Part shown: one piece after another, positions 50,943-63,814 of the stretch
How positions within the stretch are numbered: position 1 is the first letter of the stretch
Layout: every line of letters starts with the position of its first letter
DNA from: Aphrocallistes beatrix
Taxonomy: Eukaryota > Porifera > Hexactinellida > Sceptrulophora > Aphrocallistidae
NCBI GenBank assembly: GCA_963281255.1
Contig: OY725490.1
Location: forward strand, 4,154,001-4,218,000
DNA length: 64,000 nucleotides
Direction of reading: 5' to 3'
Notes under the pieces: model-generated
Told to the model about the DNA's origin: nothing
The model's input: the letters and a program-made list of their open reading frames with translations, nothing else
Databases searched by the model: none
Position numbers and translations under genes: made by a program

Positions 50943-51485
50943 TTACAAACGCGCTTCGCTTGCTTGCGCTGCGCAGCTGGCGGACACTTTGTGTCCGCCG
51001 GAGGCTTCCTTCGGTCGCCTGTGGTCACCATTGATTAATTATGTGGGAGATAACATCTCTAAATACGTCTCTCCTACTATTATAATCGATATCGCACGAA
51101 AAAGCACCGAATTTGTCAATTTTTAAAATTTTGATGCGCGCAATGATGACGTCATAACAGAGTGATGAGCCATCATTTTTTGATGATAGTTGCATCATAT
51201 GTGAGGCATGTTAGTATACAGATTATATTAACTTTCAGCCTTCTATCTCCTATAATGGCGGAGTTATGCTCGAATAACTCTGTTGCTTAACTTTTAAAAA
51301 TGTGACATTGACGTTATAATTCCATGATGAATCGACATTTTGCTCTGAACTCTGAACTTACTGGAGCCATAGCCAAAAAACTCCCACATGCCAAAAATCA
51401 GCCTTCTGCGCCCGGCAGTTTCTTCAATCAATTCGTTACAAAAAAAAAATATATATATATACAATAATCGAGTTTTAATAGTAAG
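50943..51485 (+). repeat. Family A repeat, full copy
   Basis: Head, perfect GGCGGACAC/GTGTCCGCC stem-loop, body, tail, A/TA microsatellite and the terminal GAGTTTTAATAGTAAGGA. The next copy is joined directly (GGA|CAAGCGCG), as at 8518. Confidence 0.85.
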
Positions 51486-52108
51486 GACAAGCGCGCTTCG
51501 CTTGCTTGCGCTGCGCGGCTGGTGGACACATTGTGTCCACCGGAGGCTCCCTTCGGTCGCCTGGGGTCACACTGGTTAATTATAAGGGAGATAACATCTC
51601 TAAATACACTCGAACCTCTCTTATCCGGGCAGTGCCGGACCGGAGGGTGCCCGGATATCGGAGGTCCGGATAAGAGAGGTTCGAGTGTACGTCTGTCCCA
51701 CTGATCTAATTAATATGGCACGAAAAATCACCAAAAATATCAATTTTTAAAATTTTGATGAGTAATGATGACGTTATAAAAAAGTGATGAGTCATCAATT
51801 TTAGATGATAGTTGTATCATATGTGAAGCATGTTAGTATACATATTTTATTAAAATTCAGCTTTCTATCTCCTATAATGGCGGAGTTATGCTAGAATAAC
51901 TATATTGCTTAACTTTTAAAAATGTGACAATGACGTCATAATTCCATGATGAGTCGACATTTTCGTCTGAGCTCAGAACTTACTGGAGCCATAGCCAAAA
52001 GACTCCCACATGCCAAAAATCAGCTTTCTGTGACTGGCAGTTTCTTCAATCAATTCGTTACAGATATATATATATATATACAATAATCGAGTTTTAATAG
52101 TAAGGATA
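51486..52108 (+). repeat. Family A repeat, full copy with a MITE inside
   Basis: The head stem is GGTGGACAC / GTGTCCACC. An 81-bp MITE at 51607 splits the 'TCTCTAAATA|CGTCTGTCC' block. It ends with GAGTTTTAATAGTAAGGA at 52089-52106. Confidence 0.85.
51607..51687. mobile_element. 81-bp palindromic pogo-like MITE
   Basis: CACTCGAACCTCTCTTATCC and its complement form the ends, with TA on both sides (51605-51606 and 51688-51689). Inner repeats GTGCCGGACC / GGTCCGGA also pair. Sister family A copies lack it and read through the site. Confidence 0.9.
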
Positions 52109-52123
52109 TTATAATAATAATCT

Positions 52124-53071
<948 letters not shown>

Positions 53072-53288
53072 CAGACTGATTCTCTGATCTATCCTTATCG
53101 ATCTGGGTTGCTTAATGCTGACCTATGATATTAGACTATGTCTTTGTTCACTACCTTTGTTGCATCAATCCAGGATTAATTTAGCAATTAAACTAATGAA
53201 TAAGTTAATAATTTAATTGGCCTTTTCATGATTACAGTCGATTGATTAATATAATATAGAAATTAATAATATTGATGCTCAAATAAAG

Positions 53289-53495
53289 TGTCTGTTTCAT
53301 CACTGCAAGTAAGCAAGTATATCCATCTGTTTCACCACTGCAAGTAAGCAAGTAGATCCATATGTTCCATCACTGCAAGTAAGCAAGTAGATCCATATGT
53401 TTCATCACTGCAAGTAAGCAAGTAGATCCATATGTTTCATCACTGCAAGTAAGCAAGTAGATCCATATGTTTCATCACTGCAAGTAAGCGAGTAT
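53289..53495. repeat. 35-bp tandem repeat, about six copies
   Basis: The unit contains TTTCATCACTGCAAGTAAGC and AAGTAGATCCATATG. The first and last units are most diverged. No spacers of unique sequence are present, so this is a minisatellite. Confidence 0.95.
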
Positions 53496-54619
53496 GTATA
53501 TGTCATTATATATTAAGTAATCAAAAATATCTATTGGATATGATAAGATTCCTATCGCAAGTTTATGGGTTTAAATTTAATTATTATTGAAAATGTTAAT
53601 TAAATACTCCCTGAAATATTCAATTCGTGAACCATAGAAATTTTATTTGATATATGATGTAATAACTAAAAAATATATAAATGACAATTTAGACAAAAAG
53701 ACGCAAACTAAGTCATCTTACTTTTCAAATCTTTCCAAAATAGTATAATTAATATCTGACTAAATGATCTAAAAAATGAGTTGCCAAATAATGAAAATGT
53801 TTTTGTTTGCTTGCTTTCACGATTTAGAAATTAGCCTACCTCATTATATTTAAAAATCTGATTTTAATTCTGCGACCGGTGTCGTTTTTCCCTAAAGTAT
53901 GTATTTTGCATAATATTATTTTATTTATTATTTATGTTATAATAATTGTACAGACACTCACCGCTAAAATATCCTCCAATATTTTGATTTTCTTAAAGGT
54001 AATGGCGATTTCTGCCCCTCCTTCTCGTTTTCTCCCTCCATTCTTTCCACTTTTTCCGTTTTTCATCCGCCTTCAAATTGTCCCTCCCAATTCTTCTTCT
54101 CCCAAATCCTGCTTGGGATCCTCACTTGGCGGTTTCTCGTTTATTTTTTTGTTTTCTTTAAGCATTGTTTTTAATATTTTCAAGTATAATACTGTATTTA
54201 TACAATTTCGCCAGGGATTCATCGATATAATTAGTAAACTTAACTACGTACCTGAAATACTGAAACGCTATAAAAAAAGCATTTATTTCAACTTATCTCT
54301 TACAAAAATAGCACATGTGCAGCATTGCAAACTATCGGTAAAAGGACTGATTTTGCAGTTCTGAATAAAATCGAACATATACATATAAATGTGACATTAA
54401 TTGCATTGCTTTCTAAATTGAGGATTAAAAGAATCAGTATAATCATTTTCAATGTCCTACTACCGCAATTTTATACGTTTGATCTGAAAAAAATGAATAG
54501 AGCTGATTCTGAAATATTTGACATTATAAGCTTGTTTCATTTTAACATTTTATCATTTAAATAAAATATTAAGCATATGCGCATAAAAAAGTTCTAATAA
54601 GATTATGAAAAGATCTTAA
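53496..54619. other. No gene recognised
   Basis: The 161-aa frame at 53879-54364 is rich in Phe, Ile and Pro and reads a T/C-rich tract (about 54010-54130). No domain or family is apparent. Confidence 0.4.
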
Positions 54620-55120
54620 TCGAGTCGTGTTATATCTGCACATAATAGAGTGGCATTCGTCTCGTGGTATATCTCCACGTAAGAGAGTGCACATTCGTCT
54701 CATGGTATATCTGCACATAAGAGAGTGCACATTCGTCTCGTGGTATATCTGCACACAAGAGAGTGCACATTCGTCTCGTGGTATATCTGTACGTAAGAGA
54801 GTGGATAATCGTCTCGTGGTATATCTGCACGTAAGAGAGTGAACATTCGTCTCGTGGTATATCTGCACGTAAGAGAGTGCACATTCGTCTCGTGGTATAT
54901 CTGCACGTAAGAGAGTGCACATTCGTCTCGTGGTATATCTGTACGTAAGAGAGTGGATAATCGTCTCGTGATATATCTGCACGTAAGAGAGTGCACATTC
55001 GTATCGTGGTATATCTGTACGTAAGAGAGTGGATAATCGTCTCGTGGTATATCTGCACGTAAGAGAGTGCACATTCATCTCGTGGTATATCTGGATGTAA
55101 GATAGTACACATTCGTCCCA
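54620..55120. repeat. 38-bp minisatellite, about 13 copies
   Basis: The unit contains TTCGTCTCGTGGTATATCTG and CACGTAAGAGAGTG. Two unit types alternate irregularly: ..GCACGTAAGAGAGTGCACATT and ..GTACGTAAGAGAGTGGATAAT, the latter at units near 54790, 54940 and 55020. Because 38 is not a multiple of three and the unit has no minus-strand stop, all three minus frames stay open (up to 169 aa). Confidence 0.96.
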
Positions 55121-56915
55121 TACAGTTGGTAGATTATGACTTATCTACTGATTCAATATGCTACATTAAAGAACTTTATCGAAATTTGGATTTATCACAT
55201 TACTATTCAATTTACTAAGTTATATTAATATAGTATGATTCCAAATTAATCATTGTTTCAAAAATAATTCAGTTTTAATAGAATTCGCATTGAATTTCAA
55301 TCTAGATTTTGAAAAGACTTAGTAATCATGCTTCAAAATACTTAGTTCAATGGAATTTCGATTTGACGTAATTTCATTCAGGCTTGAAATAGATTTCTAA
55401 AAGTAAACTCAATATGGTACTATTCGGAACTGAAATGAGAAAATCTTACGAGTTCGAACTAAATTAATCAAAGTTCAAGGTAAGAATCACATACTCGTTA
55501 ATCAATTCGAATCCCAGGTAATACCTCGATTTTAAAGCACAATTCTGGTATTTTGAGTCAATTTAGGTGTCCACTGATCACCTTTTATGCTTATAAATAT
55601 TTCTATAATGCAAATTATTATTTAAATAGTGCGTGATAATAGAACACATACTGATATAGTATCGCCTTCAAAATATATATGAATAAATCTATTAAATAAG
55701 AAGAATGCATTATAACTTCCCTATAAGCAGTTTGAAATGTTTTCACAACGAATGCAATGGTGTAATTATCCTCTTGCTTAGTAATCAAATGAATCAGTAA
55801 TATAGTATTTGTATTTGACGCATCTAATCGTATTGAATGAGGTATTACGCGATGTCTTTGAACTATTTTAGAGAGAAGAATATATTACATGAGTCGATAC
55901 TACTCTAATTAATAATAGTATACTTACCAAATAATAGATTTGAAGAGATAATTATACAGATGGTGGTAATTTCCCATTTAAAGTAGCTCAAAATAGAATC
56001 GGGGCGCTCAAAGCAACCACATATCACATAACGTCAAGAAAGGCGCCACTTACAGGAAATCCTGCTTTCAAATGCAGGATTCGTCTACACAAAAATTCTT
56101 ATGAACTACTGTAATAAAATGGATCGAAATGGTATAACATGTCGCTGTTGTGTAGTCGATGTACCACTACACCCAACTTCTGATCCTTAAAGGTAGGGTC
56201 GCACAGGGAAAGAGTGGGCACAATATTGATGCATAAATGGTGTCCACTCGCCAAAACTGGTGATCATTATTAGTTGCATTGATCACTAAAATATCTAGTT
56301 GTGCTAGAGCACCTAAATAGCTAATTCTACATTTGTACTCCATTCGTTTGGAATGTTGATTAGCTCAAAATGATCGTCTAACTCCTCTTCACTTGTAATT
56401 CCTGACATGTGCATGACATTTAAGGTATGTTCTGGACTATTACGGATTTTGTAATCAATTTTGATTTCAAATCGTAGTAATGCTTCTCAGTAGTACTAAA
56501 TATGATATGAGATAAAGAACGGTAAAGACAATTACCGTCCCCAATGACAGGACACATTTAAAGTGTCCCCAAACATTTGTGATAGCCGTATTCGTAGGGA
56601 TCTATAATATAGTCCTAAACAGCTATCAATAGTGTTCACAAAAGTGTTCTGATAGGCTGCAATCAACTCAGGATCCATGTCAATACTTATGGCTAACTGG
56701 AGCCCTCATGTTCAGTGAGAAGCGATTGACAGTACCTGTTAGACATACTGCTGCACTAATAGGAATGGAGGTTTGACTGGGAGCCGGATCCCTGCCATCC
56801 CTGTCATCCTCAGAATGATTCCTTAAGTTTGCAGTAGAAAATGAAATTTCACTAAATGATATAGCCATTTGAGAAAATCCATGGTATCATTAAGGGATGA
56901 ATTGATATTATGGAT
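55121..56915. other. Mostly featureless; Helitron 3' flank
   Basis: 55121-56000 shows nothing recognisable. 56520-56570 has two short hairpins (CGGTAA...TTACCG and GGACACATTTAAAGTGTCC) downstream of the Helitron helicase on its coding strand. They are possible terminal structures, though no CTRR end was identified. The 62-aa frame at 56680-56868 (-) may be a remnant of the helicase tail. Confidence 0.4.
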
Positions 56916-57120
56916 TTAGAATACCTCACGGTAGACCACATTCCTAACCCGAACGCCAACCGAAGTAGAATAGTTTGCTCCGCAAAACATGACTTTCAAG
57001 CTCTTAGGGTTCTTAACTCGACTCAGGGCAACGTACAATTGCCCAGGACTGAATATAGCATCAGATGGTAGAAAGATACCAACAGATTCAAGACTCTGCC
57101 CCTGCTCTTTGTTAAATAGG

Positions 57121-58091
57121 CAGGGCCAATTAGTGGTGCGGCATAGCAAAACAATTGTGCATTTTGTGATAAAAGCACCAAAATTGGTACACATGTACAT
57201 TGATATACTATGAACATTTTTGGATATTGGGCCACATGAAACGATGCCTATGTCAGCCATGACAGCTGGCCCCAAATTATCACGTCCGATAGTATTGCCG
57301 GAATTGTCCTCTATCAATAACTTCTTTTAATCACACCAGATCATATTTTTATTGTTAAATTCGTGTCCAGCACGAAATTTCCAGCAATTTGATATATATT
57401 GACCATATTTGGAGAATCTTTTTGGTTGCCCGTTCCTAGCAACGGTCTGGAATGTTGAAAAATTCCGATCTCATTTTTGAGGAACCATGTCGAGTGACCC
57501 CTTGTTCTTCTCGGCTAGGTTCAGCGAGTACGAGTATGCTAATTAGAACGTTCTGATATATCATATGTAGAATATATGAATGTTTTACCACATTCAACTA
57601 TACCTTCCACTATGGCATACCACAAAACTTTCATATATTCCACATATGACATATCAGAGCATTCTAATTAGCATATTCGTACTCGCTGAACATAGCCGAG
57701 AAGAACAAGGGGTCACTCGATATGGTTCCTCCAAAATTTGGAGATCGGAATTTTTCAACATTCCTGGCCATTGCTAGGGACAGGCAACCAAAAAACTTCT
57801 CCAAATATGGTCAATATATATATCAAATTCCTGGAAATTTCGTACTGGACACGAATTTAACAATCAAAATATGATATGCTGTGATTAAAAGAAGTTATTG
57901 ATAGGGGACCATTCCAGCAATACTATCGGACGTGGTAATTTGGGGCCAGCTGTCATGGCTGACATAGGCATCGTTTCAGGTGGCCCAATATTCAAAAATG
58001 TTCATAGTATATCAAAGTACATGTGTACCAATTTTGGTGCTTTTATCACAAAATGCACAATTGTTATAAATTTCATGCTATGCCGCACCAC
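57121..58091. mobile_element. 971-bp palindromic element (family C) with TAAATAGG duplication
   Basis: Flanked by an exact 8-bp duplication TAAATAGG (57113-57120 and 58092-58099). The arms mirror each other for about 450 bp from GTGGTGCGGCATAGC inward, with a short loop near 57580-57625. Only the left side keeps an extra CAGGGCCAATTA, a hAT-like start. It splits the helicase reading frame between RQKEFP and NKEQGQS. Mirror-image frames at 57317-57125 (-) and 57898-58098 (+) are the two arms, not genes. Confidence 0.88.
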
Positions 58092-58884
58092 TAAATAGGA
58101 AACTCCTTCTGTCTGAGAACAAATGGAAAATCTGTTCCAGAAGGAGTCATTATAATGCGAGGAATAAACAATCGTTTGCCATTTCAGCATCTATAACATT
58201 GTTTAATAATGCTCTAATTAACAATCGGATAGCATTACTCACCACGTAATACATATGTGTGATCTAAATGAATCATGTTATTCTCCTACCCTCAATAAAA
58301 GGTCAGAGAAGTTACTCACCTCTTCATGATCCTGACATGAATCCATTCGAAGACGCATATTTATGGTCAATTTCATCACTTTGACATGGTACCAAAGTGA
58401 AGATCTGTTAAGACAGGCTGATATGACCCCGGCCCTCGATCCACGCTTAATGATGGGCAGGATTTATCGGAAGTCACCTCCAAATGAACAACTTTGCCAC
58501 CAAATGGTGGATCATTGGAGCAGAGATCTATCAATGTCTGATCTATACATTCAGCAGCATGTTTATGCATCATAGGGGCTTCATCCCAACTAAAAGCTTA
58601 GCACCCTATATAAGTTTGGCTAAAGCACTCTGTTTAGTAATATTACACGCAGATAGTTCATTTAATGCGATAGGAACTTTCAACTTCGAATGGACAGTTC
58701 TCCAACCTTCTAGGAGGAGAGCTGCTATTCCAGATGAAGCCATTGATAGTGCGATTTCACCACAGGAGCGAATCTTAGCTAACAATGTTTGTACAAAAAT
58801 GTTTCGCTAGCCCCACCGAGACTGTCGACAAAAAATACGTTGTTTTCAGAAATAGGATTGTCTATGGAATCTATAATACAGTTA

Positions 58885-59124
58885 CAGTCCCGGCAAAAGT
58901 CTGGATATATTAGTTCCAATTTTTTTGAATTTACCCCGGTAATAAACATATAATATATTTCAATCAAATATTTCATACTTTTCGTGTTATAGAGAGAGTA
59001 GACTAGATTTTCATTGCATTGAATTGATAAAAAATATTCTGATATCAATATTAAATTTGTCATTTTGCTGAAACTAGAATATTCATAATTTACATACAAT
59101 ATTCCAGACTTTTTGCCGGGACTG
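58885..59124. mobile_element. Tc1/mariner-type MITE inside the Helitron
   Basis: Ends CAGTCCCGGCAAAAGTCTGG and CCAGACTTTTTGCCGGGACTG less its last base, with TA at 58883-58884 and 59125-59126. It separates PLLNPEQLSPY from the helicase Walker A region. 240 bp. Confidence 0.88.
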
Positions 59125-61335
59125 TATATGGACTCAACTGTTCAGGGTTCAGTAAAGGCACATTAGTATCTGCAATTATGGTTAGATCAGGTGCATCATA
59201 AACAAGTTCATCTTGAATGATGCGCGGTAGATCAAATGGACTCCTATCTTGAGTGGGAATAGGCATTCCGGGATTATAGGATAAAGATTTTCAATGCTAT
59301 TCTAAGCGATTCTCAATATCTAGTAACGCACTATTCAAAATAGATGCATTCAATTTGACATTGGGAAAAAGAATTCTCGCACGAAGTAGAAAATCCTCTC
59401 TGCTAGAGATGCTTTATGCTCATTTCACAGTGCTAGTGGGTCACATGGCTCATTAAACAGAAGAATAGTGACGAATAACTGTCGCAGTTGTGCTGGCATT
59501 GCACATGTAGCGGCCTCAGTGAGACAGTCATCGGACTCCTGGTCATCTTCAAACAGGTCTCGTCTATGGCACGCATCCTTAAAGGTAGTGCAGACGGTGC
59601 TATCAGGGAGAGTGCGGATATCCTGGTAACAGGAACAGCCTGTTACATGGTTAAGGAGCATTCTGAGGAAGTAACGCTCTCCTTCACCGGGATAGGCAGA
59701 ATAGACACGACCTATCATGTTATCATGTCCTTTGAACCTTTCGGTCCACTCACGTTTAGAATTATTTCACACAAACTCATCAGGGAAGTTGGTGTATGTG
59801 AGCTTGCGATTGGTATATGTGAGCTTACTAAGTTATTTTGGTTTGCCATAGACCATCCTGTAAGGGTGGTATCTCTCTGTCTACGAAGAACCTCTTGCAA
59901 GTCAGAATCTCCGATAAATACGACAGGCTGGTGATGCTCCAGATGGAGAGCTAACCTGGTAGGTTAGCATGAAGTTCATACGCAAAGAGTTGGTAGCATG
60001 ATTCAGTAGCAGAAACATAACGCGCTTCAAGATAATTTACTATCTCGCCGACGTCCATGGTTGCTTTGTTAGTGCTACTTCCAGTACTATCACCAATGCG
60101 AAATTCGACAATAGCTCTATCATGGCCCTTATACACATACAATTTAACAACACTAATGGTAGAGCAAATCTCAATATTTATATGAACATTGTATTTCAAA
60201 TAGTAAATAAGGGTTGTATGGAACAACCTACCTATTGTCCAGCTGAATCCCATTTACAATACCTCTACGACCATTCACAATAACTATTTCGACGTTTGTG
60301 CGTAGGATAGCTGTCACTACCGGTTATCGTAAACTGAGAAAATACTTTGGGGTATTTCTTACTGCATTTTCAAGCGCGTATACAGGCAGCATGTTTCCAA
60401 ACTATGTTGCATAGGCTGTATATCATGCAGTACTTTACAATATGATAAAGTCTAGGGTTGAGATCCTTGTCAGGAATCTCAGCACAGACTGTCTTATCAT
60501 ACATAGTAGGATCTATAGGTTTATCCAGAACAGATAAGATGATCAGGATATGCGCATGAGGAGATCTTGCTTTTGAAACTCAATGGTGTATAGATGCGCG
60601 AGTGGTCTCCCTAGAACATGCTTAACGCAGATGTCATTAAGCAGTTCATACAATTTCATTCTAAATACTCTTAATAGTTAAATCTGGACGGTCGGTCGCT
60701 TTTTGATTCAATAAAAGAGCAAAAGAAATCTCTTCCCATTTCGGGTTACATGTAAATGTAATAAATAAATCAGGTTTACCATATTTCCGTAAGATAGACA
60801 TACTATCTTGATAGAGCTCGAACATCTGTCGAGGACTGCCAGTGAAGGAAGAAGGTAGTATGATCCACTTTATATATGCCATAGGATTGACGTCACCTGC
60901 AAATACTGCATCAGCCAGACCTTTGTATAGATCCACTCTGATCTTGCTCCTCACCATCAGGCGGTATGAATAGAATTCCATTGCAGTGACACATCCTTTC
61001 CCTTTACTGTGGGGAATGCCCAGGTGCCAGCCATTATATCCTGAAGGAAACAATAAAACAAAAGGAGGATATCGTATGCACAATTGATTTCAGTGTACGT
61101 TTTAAACCTCCTGGACGTGCATGCAACACTATATCCCTGGTAGCCACACCTTCAGTGTAGCCATCTCCAGGCATTAAGACTGCTATTTCGGGAGCAGTTG
61201 GAGCGTTGTAGCGTCTCGGGTCTCCTTCGATCGTTGGTTTCATTGCACGAATTTTTGTATAGAATCTTGTGTACAATACTTTGAAAAGCTTTAAAAATGT
61301 TGATTAGATATGTGTAACATTTTTTTTTATGACAA

Positions 61336-61692
61336 AACCTTTGGAGTGTCCCTCGTAACTGAAATCTGACTAGCGAGTCGAGGGCATTTAATTTGTAAGA
61401 GGTATGCTTAATTCAAATTTAAATTCGAATTCTCCACATTCGAATTACACACTTTATAATCTTTCAACTTGATTACTCTAACACAAGGTTGAACATTTTC
61501 AAACTGTGCCACCTTGTATCACCATGCTGAAAATACTTAATCATAAAGGAGAGTAATTTGGTGAATGCTTATAAACGAGTATTTGAATGTGAAGAAAACG
61601 AATTATGAGCCAGGTTTAGTGTATTTATTACTGATTGAATATTTTTGACTTCATAAATAGAAAACCAAAATGGATGAAAAATATTGGGGTGT
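61336..61692. mobile_element. Tc1-like non-coding element, copy 1
   Basis: Shares most of its length with 62724-63134 (for example ACAAGGTTGAACATTTTCAA and GAAAACGAATT blocks) and ends ATATTGGGGTGT. The left end is decayed. Confidence 0.6.
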
Positions 61693-61699
61693 TTGAATA

Positions 61700-62129
61700 T
61701 AGTCGAAACCGTTTTTTCTCACTCCGGTTTATCTTTACTTATCGTTTTTTTCTTACTATTTCAGAATCTTAATTATGTAAAAATTCCAAATCTATTATTA
61801 ATTTCCATCGGTTTTTCCTTACTATCGTTTTTTTCTTACTGTTTGAACCTAAGTTGACTAATTCATTGAAAGGTGATGAAGAATTATGAATTATTCAATT
61901 AATGAATTATTCAAAATCTCAAACATTAGTGCAGATTCTATGCCCAAAAGTGGTTATAAGGTTGCTCATGTTATATACCTCTAACATTGCTCAGTCCCTA
62001 AGCAAAATATCAATTTTTTTTTCATTATTTTAGTTTCAAATTTTGAGTAATTCATTGATAATTCATGAATTAGTCAACCTAGGTTTGAACCTGTAAAGAA
62101 ATATAATAAGAAAAAACCGGTTTCGACTG
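61700..62129. mobile_element. TA-flanked MITE (TCGAAACCG ends)
   Basis: AGTCGAAACCGTTTTTTCT on the left and AGAAAAAACCGGTTTCGACTG on the right (one base offset) are inverted, with TA at 61698-61699 and 62130-62131. Internally CGTTTTTTTCTTACT is repeated (61744, 61826). It abuts the previous element. Confidence 0.75.
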
Positions 62130-62131
62130 TA

Positions 62132-62723
62132 CTTTTGTCCATGCAGTATATGAATTTTTGAGTCTATTAAAAATAATTTCGGGATTGGGAGGGCCGTACA
62201 CATGTCAGTCCTGGGCCTTGCACTCGCCGGCTGCAAAAGAGATGTCACCCACTGCAAGAAAGTAACGGTTACAAAATCAAATATTGAAAAGCAATGATTT
62301 TACTTAATTGCTAAAAGCATGTTATTACGATAGATAATTATTCAATTTCAAATGCTTCAGTTATTTTTTTAAGAGAGACACACTGTAGGTGCTTTGACAT
62401 CATGTTTATATAAATTATACATTTGTAAGGTCCATCACGCATATAGTATTTCAATATTTACTTTTTTGATCAAACCCCAAAGGGAGTTAAATTTGAATTT
62501 ATCGAATAAAATCAAAATTTGTGGTAAAAACATTTGTACTGCAAACACCAATAATCACTTTGGAAGTTTTTTTATTTTTATAAACTTTGCCTTTAAAAAT
62601 ACCTTAAATCTCAAAGGTTTCGGTGGACAGATCGATAGTGCAGCTCCAGTGACTTGGAAAGCGAAATATTAATTTTAGCAGGTGCGAAAAAAATGCCTAC
62701 ACCGCATGTACAAAAGTGTTCGA
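62132..62723. other. No gene recognised
   Basis: The 92-aa frame at 62394-62672 has no recognisable motif. Confidence 0.35.
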
Positions 62724-63134
62724 ACACCCCAAAATTATCCATACAAATAATTATAATACTAATCTATTGAGCAAGTCAAGGACATTTAATTTGTTTGAGA
62801 CATGCTTAATTAAACTTCAAATTCGAATTCTCTACATTCGACTACTCACTCTATAATCTTCCAAAACGATTACTCTCCTACAAGGTTGAACATTTTCAAA
62901 CTGCCACCTCGTATCACCAATTCCATTAGATACAATGGTGATGTGGAATAGGTTAGCAAATGCTGAAAATACTTAATTTTAAGGAGAGTATTTAAGTTGA
63001 AAGCTTCTAAAGTGAGTAATTTGGATGTAAAGAAAACGAATTTTAGTCAGATTTAGTGTATCTGTTACTGAATAAATGTTTTCTTCATAATTATATTAGT
63101 ATAATAATAATTTGGATTTAAAATATTGGGGTGT
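62724..63134. mobile_element. Tc1-like non-coding element, copy 2
   Basis: Ends ACACCCCAAAATTATCCAT and ATTTAAAATATTGGGGTGT are inverted repeats. Same orientation as the copy at 61336. 411 bp. Confidence 0.65.
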
Positions 63135-63228
63135 ACGGATACTTAGGTCCAGGGAGTGTATGTTAGAACTCATAAAATACTCAAATGATTACTTTCAAAG
63201 TGTAAAATCGGAATCTATACATTAAAAT

Positions 63229-63735
63229 TAGAGGTGTACCGGATTAGAGATTTTCTACTCCGGCCGGATCCGGATATCCGGTACTCAATTATCCGGTTAT
63301 CCGGCCGGATATCCGGCTAAATATTTATTTGATAAATGATACCATAATATCACATCAAGACCGAGTACCGAGTAGAAAAACGAAGCAGGCTACTACCAGA
63401 AAATGGTGAGAGATTAATATTCATACAAAAGAATCTTTCCTTATTGCATTACAACTATTAGCTAGCATTTAGAGTTTTAATATAGTAGATTGGAATAGGT
63501 TATAGATTAGATTAGATTTATGGATTGATAATAGCTTTAGAATTAAATTGTAGTTAATTGAATAAATCGCTTCTGTTTCTATCCTTTTTGTAGTTAATGT
63601 TTAATTCATACACAATCACAATTGGAACCACTATCCGACCGGATAGTGGTTCATATCCGGTTCCGACCGGATAGTGGTTCATATCCGGTTCCGGCCGGAT
63701 ATCCGGTAAATGGCCGGATATCCGGTACACCCCTA
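63229..63735. mobile_element. hAT-type element with ATTAAAAT duplication
   Basis: Ends TAGAGGTGTACCGGAT and ATCCGGTACACCCCTA, with an exact 8-bp duplication ATTAAAAT (63221-63228 and 63736-63743). Many CCGGATATCCGG palindromes cluster at both ends. Its 'GGTGTACCGG' terminus is common in animal hAT families. 507 bp. Confidence 0.92.
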
Positions 63736-63814
63736 ATTAAAATACACAATATTAGCCGTTGAGAATTCGCTTTTAGCTTTAGAATAAGAGTTTTTCAGAA
63801 GGTATGAAAATATG

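Larger units (their letters stand above)
56916..61276 (-). pseudogene. Helitron Rep/helicase gene, decayed
   Basis: Minus-strand order matches a Helitron protein. RRYNAPTAPEIAVLMPGD lies near 61200. The Rep domain has LPSSFTGSPRQMFELYQDSM and KPDLFITFTCNPKWEEI (60860-60720). The HUH motif LPHAHIL is at about 60564-60545, then AEIPDKDLNPRLYHIVKYCM. The linker has YKGHDRAIVEF and YLEARYVSATESCYQLF (60160-59970), then TLTGWSMANQN and ERYFLRMLLNHVTGCSCYQD IRTL. The helicase shows PLLNPEQLSPY, a degenerate Walker A (VDSLGGASETFLYK), MASSGIAALLLEGWRT, MMHKHAAECIDQTL, NDPPFGGKV, MTPSGTDFPFVLRQKEFP, NKEQGQSLESVGIFLP and GQLYVALSRVKNPKSLKV. Multiple stops and frameshifts, a 240-bp MITE and a 971-bp palindrome disable it. 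Confidence 0.92.

Noticed and set aside
53289..53495. Regular 35-bp repeats that might suggest a CRISPR array
   Set aside because: The repeats are contiguous with no unique spacers, and the genome is eukaryotic. This is a minisatellite.
53879..54364. 161-aa frame with hydrophobic stretches resembling a membrane protein
   Set aside because: The composition follows a T/C-rich tract, and there is no recognisable domain, start context or splice signal.
54569..55121. Repetitive minus-strand proteins of 124-169 aa
   Set aside because: They are three-frame readings of a 38-bp tandem repeat without stops, not genes.
56520..56570. Hairpins as the defined Helitron 3' end
   Set aside because: No CTRR terminus follows at the usual distance, so the true end could not be fixed.
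57898..58098. Small frame similar to the Helitron-side frame at 56916-57317
   Set aside because: It is the mirror arm of the 971-bp palindrome. The similarity reflects the inverted repeat, not a second gene.
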